64,000 bases of DNA from Chondrus crispus (taxonomy: Eukaryota > Rhodophyta > Florideophyceae > Gigartinales > Gigartinaceae): NCBI RefSeq assembly GCF_000350225.1, contig NW_005179249.1, positions 425,028-489,027 of the forward strand, written 5' to 3'. Each line of letters opens with the position of its first letter. Positions within the stretch are counted from its first letter, which is position 1. Both the position numbers and the translations under genes were made by a program. This document shows, in pieces, positions 55,287 to 64,000 of this stretch. The notes under the pieces were generated by a model. The model was not told where the DNA came from. It saw only the letters and a program-made list of their open reading frames with translations, and ran no database searches.

Positions 55287-56633
55287 TTATCTCAACGTCG
55301 AAGCCTTATCAAAAAGCGAGTTGACCACGTTATCCATGTTAATCAGCGTGTCCAAACTACTCTGATATGTCTTCGACATCGGTAGATCATCATACACAAT
55401 TAAGCACCCCTCCCCTTGATCCAAAATCCCGTTCAACTTTTTGTCCAAGATCATTTGCGACAGCTTAGACTCCACATCTGCCAACGCCAAGTTGATCAGC
55501 TTCGCTACATGCTCAATCTCCACTCTCGAGAACGGCTCGATCAGACGCAACAGATTCTGCTCTTTCAGCGTGTCGTACAACGAGCTCAGATGAGCATGCA
55601 CAATCGGATCGTCCGACAGCTCCGCCTTGTAATTGTTCAACGTCTTTTCAAACGATTCCAGGCTTCTTTCCGAGTGCGCTTTTGCCACCGCTACCATCGC
55701 GTCTACTTCGCGCCCAGAAAACTTCAGTGCCACGCTCCCGTTCACAATCCCCGGCACATCCGAAGCACTCCCCGTCATAATCTTGCACAGGAGCATGTAC
55801 TTCAAATTACTCACAGCCCGGCTGTCTTCAAGACTCATAAACCCTTCAAACCCTTCGTAAAAGTACGAGTAGGCCGTCTTGTAGTCCTTCTCTTCCGCGG
55901 CGATAATCCCGGCCTGCATATCAATTTCCGCCTGTAGAATCAGCGGCACGTAAATTGCATTCGCAGTTGTCCGCGCAGAAGTTAGAGCCGCGCGCGCTTT
56001 TGGAATATTGCGCAACGCGTGGTGAATGCGCGACTCCACAAGCTGAATCTCCAGCAAGTGCGCCTTGTCATCCAGCCGTTTCACCTCTCGCAGCAGATCC
56101 GTGATCATCTTCAGCGCCTCCGCGTAGCGTGAATGCGACAGATATAATGCCGCCAATCGACCCTCCACTCGTTGACGTAGGAACGTTCGCTTCTCATCCC
56201 TGCACCATTGGATTGTCTCCTTACACAACTTGACCTGCAACTCCTCTGCGTTCTCCGCCTTCGATGCAGAGTCCAGCAGGCCGCGCACGATCTTTGCCGT
56301 CTTCGCCTTTGGGATGGTCGTGAAAAACGGACGCAGCGTTTGGAGGAGATCCGACACCTTTTCAGGGATGCCCGTCCGGACGAGGAGAGCTGCAAGTTTC
56401 AAGATTGCCGTCTCTTTCACCTTACTAGTGTCCTCAATAGCAGGTACTATGGGATCATAGGGAGGCTCCTCGGCATCGATGATTGCGCGGTAAATGGCTT
56501 CGGCCTCGTTTGGATCGGTCTTCGCTTCAGCTTCGTGAAGCTTTTGGGTGAGAGGACCCTCAGGCTCTTCTTTCTTGGGAGTGTTGCCGGTCTCCATAGT
56601 CACATCAGCGTCTTGTGCTACCGCAGCAGGCAT
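55287..56633 (-). CDS. RPN6: 26S proteasome lid subunit RPN6 (PSMD11)
   Basis: 448 residues from the ATG at 56633, which gives MPAAVAQDADVTMETG. An upstream in-frame extension to 56915 lacks family similarity and was not used. RPN6 is a PCI-domain scaffold that clamps the lid to the base and core of the 26S proteasome in cytosol and nucleus. Helical-repeat region: EAEAIYRAIIDAEEPPYDP, ETAILKLAALLVRTG, LCKETIQWCRDEKRTFLRQR and RYAEALKMITDLLREVKRLD. PCI domain: FSRVEIEHVAKLINLALADV and LSQMILDKKLNGILDQGEG, ending MDNVVNSLFDKASTLR. These are diagnostic of RPN6 and separate it from RPN5. Single exon; length fits the family (about 420). Confidence 0.96.
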   Translation of the reverse strand: MPAAVAQDADVTMETGNTPKKEEPEGPLTQKLHEAEAKTDPNEAEAIYRAIIDAEEPPYDPIVPAIEDTSKVKETAILKLAALLVRTGIPEKVSDLLQTLRPFFTTIPKAKTAKIVRGLLDSASKAENAEELQVKLCKETIQWCRDEKRTFLRQRVEGRLAALYLSHSRYAEALKMITDLLREVKRLDDKAHLLEIQLVESRIHHALRNIPKARAALTSARTTANAIYVPLILQAEIDMQAGIIAAEEKDYKTAYSYFYEGFEGFMSLEDSRAVSNLKYMLLCKIMTGSASDVPGIVNGSVALKFSGREVDAMVAVAKAHSERSLESFEKTLNNYKAELSDDPIVHAHLSSLYDTLKEQNLLRLIEPFSRVEIEHVAKLINLALADVESKLSQMILDKKLNGILDQGEGCLIVYDDLPMSKTYQSSLDTLINMDNVVNSLFDKASTLR

Positions 56634-57569
56634 GCTGATAATGTGGACGGATCCGCCAACGAGGCGGCTCGAGTGAATGCGATCGACGAGTTGCTGAAAG
56701 ACGTTCCTTTCAAGATCTTGCTCGAACGAGCAATTATTATGAACAGAATCCTCGCTGCGACTCCTAAATTTGTTCCTGTATGTCCAGGGGTGCGGCGCTT
56801 GACGGACTCCTTCTCTTTCGTCTGAATAAGACTCTCTCTCGCGCGGGACAGAATCGAGGAGCGGTATTGCTGGAGGGGCGCGACATGTCAAGGAGCCACC
56901 CCGAATGGCAGGCACAGGAATGCTTTTTAGTTAATTTTTTAGAAGGTCGGAGTGTGTCAATATGCCTTCCAACCGGCCGATTGATTTCCGCTCTCTGATT
57001 GATCTCATTGGTCGATGTTTACGACAGGTGGACCAACACCTTCCGGCCCGGCTTCCGGCTACAGTGCCAACAATGCGACGTGTCTAAGATGTCCAACAGG
57101 CTCTATTGGAATGTTTTGATTACGGATCCGAAGTGGAGTACTATGTGCATGTTTTGCAATCCCCGACGGGAATAGTGAAGGCTGCGTGATCTCGTTAGCA
57201 GCTTGCATCAATTCACCTCGCTTGCGTGGTTGACAACAGAGCGTGAAACCACCAGCAGTTCTTTGCGACGCGTCTGTTGCATACCGTACAGACCGTGGAT
57301 GAGCCTTCTAGCTGGCTCCTGCGAGCACAGCATTGGAATTATGGGGCGCTTCGATGACGCTAGTGGGCCCGATGGAATGGCGGAGCGGTGGGGCTCCTCG
57401 CGTTGTCCAAAGGACTGTCTCCGAAATAGACACATTTAAGGCGTGGCAGCTTTTTCTGCGAGCCTGTGCTACCGCTGTGGGCTCCTGACCGATACCATCC
57501 CGAATACAGTGCTACCGGTACCCGTCTTGCGATTTTTCTGTGTTAGCCTCGGTGGTGTTTTCCCTTGTC
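56634..57569. promoter_or_regulatory. Divergent region between RPN6 and an unknown gene
   Basis: About 940 bases head to head. It must carry the promoters of RPN6 (-) and the 57570 gene (+). No certain core element; no gene recognised inside. Confidence 0.4.
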
Positions 57570-58928
57570 ATGACTGACTCACCTCCTTCAGATACCTGCT
57601 CCCATAACGGGGTTGACTCGGAGCTTCTTTTCAACTACTACGACATCCGGAATGGAAAGGTCACCGCTTTACCCCGTGCCAAAAGCGACAGAGTTGAAAT
57701 TAAATCCCTTTCAGACTTGGGCTTCGACATCTTCACGTACGCCAACTTACCAACTCATCACAAGAACGTGATGGAGGACTCTGCCGGCATCTGGACGCAG
57801 TTCTTCCTCAGCAACAATATCACTTTGCGCGGACCATACGACTGCGCAAACATGTTGAAGTCAAACACCGCAAGTGATCCTATTGTGATCACTGCAGATG
57901 TGCCCTTCATGTACTACAACACCGAAAAGGAGCTCACCCCGAGGGGCGAGCGGAAAGGTCTGATCAATAACACGCCGATCACTTTGGTGCATCTCACTCA
58001 GGACAAGAGGAGGACCAGGCTTCACAAAAACTTGTTCTACGCCATCGGCTCCGAGTTTGATATGTTCAATGCTGATGTGTCGATATGCTGCAAGGCCTGT
58101 TCTCAAGTTCACGACATCAGAAACACGCCGTGTCGTCTGGTGACCCGTTTTATGACGACAGACGGCGCATTGCGCGAACGAGTCAAGCGGGCGACTGGAT
58201 ATGGCGAACGAATTCTACATATTTCGGACAAGTGGGAGAGCTCATTGCACTCTGTAAACCACAGCGACAACGCGTACCTCTGCTCGGAGTGTGAGGAGAG
58301 AGCTGTCGAGCGAGGCGACATGTGGTATGAGATGAGCGGTTCATGCTCAACAGAAGGATGCGCGAATGCGGTAAGGCAGAATGAAATGACGACCCATGAT
58401 GGCAGTTTGCGTTTGCTCTTCTTCATTAGCGAGTGGGAACGCAACAACCTTCCAGACGATGGCATTGCCAAGGGCATTAAAGACGGACGCATTCAGGTGA
58501 TCAAAGGAGTGGAAGCAGGACTGAGCGAAAATGGTTGCCGATGGAGCGAGGAGATCGAAAGAGTGGCGAAAAAGAGTTGTAGCACGGATGAGATAGTCAC
58601 GATGAAGAGAATTGTAATGCAGTGCCCGGGATTGTCCCAAGATGAACTGCTAGCGTTGGCGATGCAGAACAGCCGCCTCGGTGGGTGGCTGGAGGGCAGA
58701 AAGGGGGTAATTCAGCGCAAAAGCGAGGGGTTTATAAAATGCGACAAGCACTTCGAGGTCGGGCCGTGGATCGAAGGCAGGATCGCCTACGACCGTCGCG
58801 GGGTGGCCTGGGATGTGGTGCAAGAGAAGCCCGTCTTCGTGACTACGCGGAACAAGATTTCACACATCGCAGACACTGGCGGAGAGGAGGTGGCAGGTTC
58901 GGATGCGTTGGGTGAGTTTATCGCGTGA
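57570..58928 (+). CDS. Cys-rich protein of unknown function
   Basis: 452 residues from the ATG at 57570, single exon; family not recognised. Two candidate metal-binding clusters: ICCKACSQVHDIRNTPC and, 70 residues later, YLCSECEERAVERGDMW with GSCSTEGC. Before the first cluster, ELTPRGERKGLINNTPITLV and KNLFYAIGSEFDMFN look conserved. The C-terminal 150 residues are charged and helical. A frame this long and clean with matching codon character argues for a real host gene. The Cys pairs suggest a zinc-stabilised fold, possibly nucleic-acid or protein binding; no more can be said. Confidence 0.6.
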   Translation: MTDSPPSDTCSHNGVDSELLFNYYDIRNGKVTALPRAKSDRVEIKSLSDLGFDIFTYANLPTHHKNVMEDSAGIWTQFFLSNNITLRGPYDCANMLKSNTASDPIVITADVPFMYYNTEKELTPRGERKGLINNTPITLVHLTQDKRRTRLHKNLFYAIGSEFDMFNADVSICCKACSQVHDIRNTPCRLVTRFMTTDGALRERVKRATGYGERILHISDKWESSLHSVNHSDNAYLCSECEERAVERGDMWYEMSGSCSTEGCANAVRQNEMTTHDGSLRLLFFISEWERNNLPDDGIAKGIKDGRIQVIKGVEAGLSENGCRWSEEIERVAKKSCSTDEIVTMKRIVMQCPGLSQDELLALAMQNSRLGGWLEGRKGVIQRKSEGFIKCDKHFEVGPWIEGRIAYDRRGVAWDVVQEKPVFVTTRNKISHIADTGGEEVAGSDALGEFIA

Positions 58929-60036
58929 GCATTGTGTGGGTGCAAACGTGGGGAAGAGGCAAGTTTTGGTGAGAGAGATTGCTCTCACCACGGAGAGCGC
59001 ATTGTGTATCGGAGGCGCGGCACATCCACGACAGGGTTGTTTTCAAACTATCGGTGTGCAGGTAGGGACTAAAAGCGGGGTAGCTCGTGCTCTCCCCTGC
59101 AGACTTGTGTGCACAAGTCGCTCCCACTGCGGCAGTGCAGCGGGTGACGGGGGCGGCTTTGGAACAAGGTGCAGCGTAGGCTGCGTCGAGAACTGAAAGG
59201 TTTGCACTCGTTGAAGCTGACTTTAAGGTGAGTTTGTTTTTCTCCCGTCGCGTGTTTAGGCTGGGTACCGAGATGCCGTAAAGAAGACACCGTTGCTCGA
59301 TTGCAGAGCTTGGAATCATGATGGTACTTACAGATGCATTGTACAGGTAGGGGTCCGGTTGTCGCCGGCAGACGGTGAGTGGGGGAAAGAGGATGTGGCT
59401 GGCCGCTGTCCTGTCGACGCCAGTTGCGGCTTGAGGCCAAGTCGCCAGCCTCCCTTCACCGGCACCGAGGCACGAGTGTGCTCGTAGACACATGCCACTT
59501 CCATTGCGCGCTCTTTTGTCGAAGCCAGCTGCGGCCCGCAACGATTTGTCCAGCTCCACTTTGCTGACACCAAAGCACGAGCACGCGCAGCGCGCAGCCA
59601 GATGTCACTTGCATCCCTTTTCCGCGACTTGCCCTTAACACGTGTCCAGCGCAGGGGCCAAGTGGACGGCTGTCGCGGCCTCCATTCGCTGCCTCCGCCG
59701 GTCAATCCCCATACAGTACTCGCCCGCCGCACTCGGCACCGGCCCGTGTGCGTCCACAGTGTGGACTCCACACGCCCAAGAGGCCCTCCTCACAATCTAG
59801 TCCCCCGCTAGAATGGTGCAGACCGCTGCCCTTCATACGGGTGTGAGCCCCCCTCGCTGCACGTGTAGCTTATCTCATCTCCTCTCACGCCCGTATACGA
59901 TTGCGTATGCCCGGCACTGTACCAGAGCCCTACAACGCCCTCCCACCACACCCCCACCACACTGACATCTTTGACCTCTTACAACCACGCATCGCGCTCA
60001 ATCCGCACCCGGCCCCTTCCGTCCACCTGCACTGCC
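58929..60036. other. Intergenic region with a degenerate ~105-bp duplication
   Basis: GTCGACGCCAGTTGCGGC at 59413 and GTCGAAGCCAGCTGCGGC at 59518 start two imperfect units that also share a GCACGAG element. Competing ORFs on both strands reflect this GC-rich repeat and not a gene. The CRAL-TRIO promoter is presumably at the right end. Confidence 0.5.
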
Positions 60037-61020
60037 ATGTCGAGCTACCTGCCCTCCTTCCGGCGCGCGCCTTCCGCGCCTGTAGACGACGCCCCGCTGA
60101 GCTCGCTCCCTGCCTGCGAGCTCACGCCTCTGACGCGTCTGGAGGCGGCTCTGCACGCGGACATCTTCGCGCCCACGTCCACGCTCCTCCACCCGGGCGA
60201 CCCGTGGCGCGCCCTCGCGCCGCCCAACCGCCGCGCCCTCGCGCTGCGCTTCCTGCGCTTCCACCTGCTGCAGGAGGCCGCCGCGCTGGAGCACGCGCGC
60301 CGCGTCGCCGCGTGGCGCGCCGCCGACCGCCCGTGGGAGCGCCCGCTCAAGGCCATGGCCGGCCCCGCCGCAGGCCTGCCCGTGCTCCCGCTGCACGCCC
60401 CCGGCAGAAACGGAGACGTCCTCGTGTACTCCGCGGCGCGCGCGTACATCAGGGCACAGGTCAACCACGCCGCCCAGGAGGAGGCCGTGAAGACCTTTTT
60501 TGAATCCACGTTTTATGCGCAGGGCGCGCAAACAGGCCTGTCGGCCGTCGTCGTGCTTGACTTTCATGGCATGAGTATGAGCAATGTTGACTTGGTTGGG
60601 ACGAAGAATGGCATTAGAATCTTTGCCGACTTTTATCCGGACGTTTTTAGCAAGGTCTTGGTTGTCAACTATGCTAGATGGCTGCACGGAAGTGAGTTGT
60701 CCTATCCCTGCATCGAACTAACCGCCTTTTGAAGGTAACATTCTGTGGACGTGCCGGTACTAACTTGAGTTTTTGTTTGCATCCGTGTGCGCGTCGCAGC
60801 CTGGAAGTGCATCGCGCAGCTGTTGGACGCGAGGACAGTGCGAAAGGTCATGTTTTTGAGTGACACCAACCAGATGCGAGAGGAGCTATCGAAGTCCTTT
60901 GCGAAGGCTGATATTCCCCGCTGGCTCGGCGGTGACGCCGGTGACGGCGCCTTGCAGTTATATTGCGGCGCCACAATCGACCCCGACGAAGTTGCAAAAA
61001 CAATGCAGGCCAAAAGTTGA
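60037..61020 (+). CDS. CRAL-TRIO (Sec14-like) lipid-transfer protein, copy A
   Basis: Exons 60037-60691 and 60800-61020, intron 60692-60799 (GTGAGT...GCAG, phase 1), give 291 residues. The N-terminal helical part (LSSLPACELTPL, RALALRFLRFHLLQEAAAL) resembles CRAL-TRIO-N. The lipid-binding part shows SAVVVLDFHGMSMSNVDLV, FADFYPDVFSKVLVVNYARW, then across the splice WKCIAQLLDARTVRKVMFL and IPRWLGGDAGDG, matching the Sec14 order of sheet, hinge and the LGG loop. Such proteins carry phosphoinositides, tocopherol or other lipids between membranes; the ligand here is unknown. Very GC-rich, with Ala/Arg codon bias in exon 1. Copy B lies 1.4 kb downstream. Confidence 0.88.
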
Positions 61021-62413
61021 TGCTACACACAGAACGCAATCGCACGGACTGTTGTGCCCTGGTGCCAGAGCTTGGAACGAAATTATATCCAGGACGATGC
61101 ACGGTACTTGCCGTGGGCATAGCTTTCGTTTTGCACGGGCTTGTTCAGCAATGAGATGGCGACACGCCCGGCACGGCGAATGAGATGTATTGCATTCAAG
61201 AACGAAGTGCACATTACAACAGGCTATTTAAAAGTGTGTGCGTATACCCATAGGGCACACACACAAGCGCTGTCAACGTTGATCTCACCGGCTCAAGTGG
61301 GAAGAGAGATGAGGATGAGACATCACCATTGGGTTCCAAGGGGAAGGGGGATTGTACAGGCAGAGGCCTTCTTCCGAGAAGTGACAAGTCGGGGTTGTTT
61401 TAAGCGCGTAAAAGTGATAAAGAATGAAGGGTTAGCTACCCCGAATGCATTACGAGTGGTAGGATTTTTGATGGAGATCGAAGCGCATCTGTCTGCTGTG
61501 GTTATTGGTTTGAAGGCATGGTTTTGCGATAACTTGTAGTATGGACATGGGCCCTGGAGCATATGTTCCTACCCAGGGACATGGGAAAGAGATAAAGAGA
61601 TGATGAGGGGCGAGAAAGTGGATTCTAATTTCTACGTAGGCAAGTAGTCTCTCCGAAGGGTTTATTCCGCTGGAATTGCAAGTCAAACAGCGGAATTGCA
61701 CGGGCGCTACTTGTACAGGTCGTTCGGACGGCATGAAGATTGGAATCCTTTCTGAGCAACTAGGCGAGGCACCAATCAATTTGCAGAAGGGTAAGATCCA
61801 GCATGAGGGCAACAGTGCCATGGAGTGTACGGACCAATGAATGGGCGATTTAGCTGTAATTTATTTTTATCAGGGGGCCGGACATATTGGCTCGACATTT
61901 TTACATTTTATTTTATTGGATAGATGGCCGGACTGGCCACTCATACATGACGGAAAGCATGAAAATGCCATGAAAATGCCAGTGATTAGTCGTGCTAGAG
62001 TCAGATTTGAGATGTGATGCCCATGTGTTTCTACGGGCCACCGTTGCGCCGGATTTGGCGACCCGCATGGTGCCATAAGATACCCATACAGTCCTCTACG
62101 GGAAAATACTTAATTAAAAAGGCCTATTATTATTGAAAAGGCCTAATAGGTCTTTTTAATTAAGTATTTTCCCGTTGTGCTTTGTCCAGAAACCCAACTA
62201 CTGTATCATCTACACGTGTACTGTACTATTCCCTTGCTGTCGTTAAGAATTAAGTTTAGTTGGAAATCTTTATTAGAGTGTGTTCCCAATACTGTACCGA
62301 AACAACACACGTGTGCCTCCCCCCCTTCTACCTCTAGCCTAATCTCCTTGCGTCCTCTTCACGTGCGACGCACTCCACTCCCCCATTGCCGTCTTCCCTT
62401 CCTCCACCCTGCA
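61021..62413. other. Intergenic region between the CRAL-TRIO paralogues
   Basis: 1.4 kb, AT-rich from 61.8 kb on. No gene recognised; carries the long hairpin at 62098-62175 about 240 bases upstream of the next start codon. Confidence 0.6.
62098..62175. repeat. Hairpin with 32-bp arms and one mismatch
   Basis: Arms 62098-62129 and 62144-62175, 14-nt loop. The left arm starts ACGGGAAAATACTTAATTAA. One pair differs (GGCC versus GACC context). The arm sequence is AT-rich. Confidence 0.95.
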
Positions 62414-63444
62414 ATGTCGGGCTTCCTCCCAAGCCTCAAGTGGCCCACGTCGAGCTTCGAGAGCCGCGGGTCCCCACCGGAAGACGCGCCGCTCTCCTCG
62501 CTCCCGCCGGCCGAGCGCGTCGCCCTCGACACCCTCATCACGCTCGCCACGCCTCTCCTCACGTCGCCCCCGCACGCGCTGCCGCGCAGTGACCCGTGGA
62601 CCAAGCTCTCCGTGGACGACTGTCTCCGCGACCGCGTGCTGCTGCGCCTGCTGCGCTTCAATTCGCTCTCGCCGCCGCGCACGCTGCGTCAGCTGCGCGC
62701 CATCCTGGAGTGGCGCGCCACCGCGCGCATCGCAGAGGAGCCGCACGATGCCATGCGCGGCATGGCCGCCGGTATCCCCATCACGCTGCTGCCGCCCGTC
62801 GGGAAGGGCGGCGCGCGCCTCTTCTTCGCGCCCGCTGAGAAGTACGAGAAGAAGGATGTGCAACGTGCAGCGCAGGAAGTCGGCGTCGCCAGGATGTTCG
62901 AGTATATGCTGTACGACGTCGACGGCCCGCAGGCGGAACGGTGCGCTGTCGTGGTCGACTTCACGGGATTTAGTGCGAAGAACATGGATTTGGCCGGCAT
63001 TAAGACCGGCGTGTATACGTATATCAACTATTACCCAGACGTGTTTCATGCCATCTTACTGATCAATTATCCCAAGTTTATGTACGGAGGTAAGTCGGGG
63101 CGCGTACGCGCGGCAAGCGAGTGGGACGAGGATGTGTGTGCACCAAGAATTGGTGTGACTCTAACCTGCGTGCGTTATGATTTTGTGTGCGCGCGGTAAC
63201 CGCAATGGTCTCGACACGCTGGGCAGTGTGGCGAATAATCCGGCCTTTGCTGGACGAGCGCACAGCCAACCGAGTACACTTCTTGTCGGATGGGGCGTCT
63301 CTGCGTGCGGAGTTGGAAGGGGCGTTCACGAAAGGGCAAATCCCCCCATGGCTGCACGGCACGGCCGGCAGCGAGGACGCGACACTGGAGTTGCTCAACG
63401 GCGTGCGCATCGACACAGCGGCGCTGGCGGGGCGCTTTTTATAA
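62414..63444 (+). CDS. CRAL-TRIO (Sec14-like) lipid-transfer protein, copy B
   Basis: Exons 62414-63089 and 63227-63444, intron 63090-63226 (GTAAGT...GCAG, phase 1), give 297 residues. Parallel to copy A: DAPLSSLPPAERVALDTL, RVLLRLLRFNSLSPPRTL, CAVVVDFTGFSAKNMDLAG, YINYYPDVFHAILLINYPKF, then after the splice VWRIIRPLLDERTANRVHFL and IPPWLHGTAGSED. The intron falls at the same place and phase as in copy A, so the two arose by gene duplication. The LGG loop of copy A is changed to LHG. Lipid ligand unknown. Confidence 0.88.
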
Positions 63445-63672
63445 AAAGTTTTTGGACATCTTTTTGACATCCGCAACCCCCCCGTCAGAGGCCGATGGCG
63501 AGACAACAAAGCAGCAGGCGTGGCGACAAGGCAGGCGAGACGCGACTCGGGCGCGGGGAAGGAAGCCAACGCTTGGTACTTGTACGGTATATACGCCTTG
63601 CGACAATCCGCCTGACCTCTTGTGTGTCGCGGCCGAATGATGCCCTGCACGTGACCTTCGTCACGCCCTGCC

Positions 63673-64000
63673 ATGTCCAACCTGCTCACCCTCGGCGACG
63701 CGACGCTGCGCACGGACGACCTCGCGCTCCTCGTCCCGCCGGCCTGGCTGAACGACGCCCTCATCTCCTTCTGGCTCGAGCATCTCACGGCCCACGTCCT
63801 CCCGCCGGACGCGCGCGCCGTCCTGCTCCCGCCGAACCTCGCCTTCTTCCTCGCCCTCTGCAACGGTCCGTACGCCCTCCCCCGCGCTGCGCTAGGTATC
63901 CTCGGCAACCCCTTACGCCCGCCTGCACCGACGTGCAACGTAACGACCAAAAATGCGCCGACCACCGCGATTAGCCCGCCCAAAAACATGACCATGGACA
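63673..64000 (+). CDS. SENP8/NEDP1-like deneddylase, N-terminal part (cut by window end)
   Basis: From the ATG at 63673: a region equivalent to the start of NEDD8-specific protease SENP8, with the substrate-groove segment LLVPPAWLNDALISFWLEHL (family: L-PP-WLND-I--F) and VLLPPNLAFFLALCN. These C48-family cysteine proteases process NEDD8 and remove it from cullins. The catalytic His, Asp and Cys lie beyond the window. The frame stays open to the edge, but sense fades after about 63890; an intron donor, perhaps TAGGTATCC near 63895, is likely. Confidence 0.7.
   Translation, partial: MSNLLTLGDATLRTDDLALLVPPAWLNDALISFWLEHLTAHVLPPDARAVLLPPNLAFFLALCNGPYALPRAALGILGNPLRPPAPTCNVTTKNAPTTAISPPKNMTMD

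Noticed and set aside
56634-56915. 94-codon N-terminal extension of RPN6
   Set aside because: No family similarity. The ATG at 56633 gives the expected N-terminus.
59998-60687. 229-codon minus-strand ORF over CRAL-TRIO copy A
   Set aside because: Antisense shadow of a GC-rich exon with clear family motifs on the plus strand.
63078-63995. 305-codon minus-strand ORF
   Set aside because: Antisense to CRAL-TRIO copy B exon 2 and the SENP8-like gene; no motifs.

Overview
This is a nuclear segment of a photosynthetic eukaryote with small, intron-poor genes. A florideophyte red alga of the Chondrus type is my best guess. That is an inference from several traits: single-exon genes with only a few short GT-AG introns of about 90-140 nt; plastid-type leader peptides on a bacterial-type 16S rRNA methyltransferase and on a DUF2301-like membrane protein; a gene-rich half next to a half packed with LTR retrotransposons and decayed DNA transposons; and mid-range GC. 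No rRNA, tRNA, CRISPR array or bacterial operon was seen.

Layout. Positions 1-39.6 kb are a transposon graveyard. 1-1.95 kb holds a broken Trp-rich ORF of unknown family. 5.6-13.46 kb is a minus-strand Ty3/gypsy chromovirus (gag, protease, RT, RNase H, integrase, chromodomain), killed by three nonsense codons, gag frameshifts and a 25-bp tandem duplication. Its 5' LTR has an inverted sister LTR at 16.44-17.41 kb. 17.6-21.2 kb is a decayed TNP2/CACTA-like transposase that meets, tail to tail, a minus-strand ORF (21.2-22.2 kb) joining the end of a DNA N-methyltransferase domain to a SET domain. That ORF is joined to a PIF/Harbinger transposase remnant (22.2-22.9 kb) through a near-perfect 60-bp palindrome. 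23.9-32 kb holds four further broken ORFs in convergent or serial order, one with an RGDLxHA signature that suggests a 2-oxoglutarate oxygenase-like fold. 34.36-39.58 kb is a young Ty1/copia element with 171-bp LTRs (3 differences), a TACAT target-site duplication, a probable initiator-tRNA primer site and three in-frame stops.

Positions 40.9-64 kb hold host genes: a secreted parallel beta-helix protein; kynurenine 3-monooxygenase; a large secretory-pathway protein with a lumenal methyltransferase-like domain; an acidic protein of unknown function; organellar RsmH; a DUF2301-like plastid membrane protein; an Mpv17/PMP22 protein (three exons reconstructed here); proteasome lid subunit RPN6; a Cys-rich unknown; two tandem CRAL-TRIO (Sec14-like) paralogues sharing an intron position; and the start of a SENP8/NEDP1-like deneddylase cut by the window edge.

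The host genes do not form one pathway. They cover organelle function (RsmH, DUF2301, Mpv17, KMO), protein turnover (RPN6, SENP8) and lipid transfer. The most unusual material is the transposon-linked chromatin-modifier ORF at 21.2-22.2 kb with its neighbours, and the recurrent short near-perfect palindromes.
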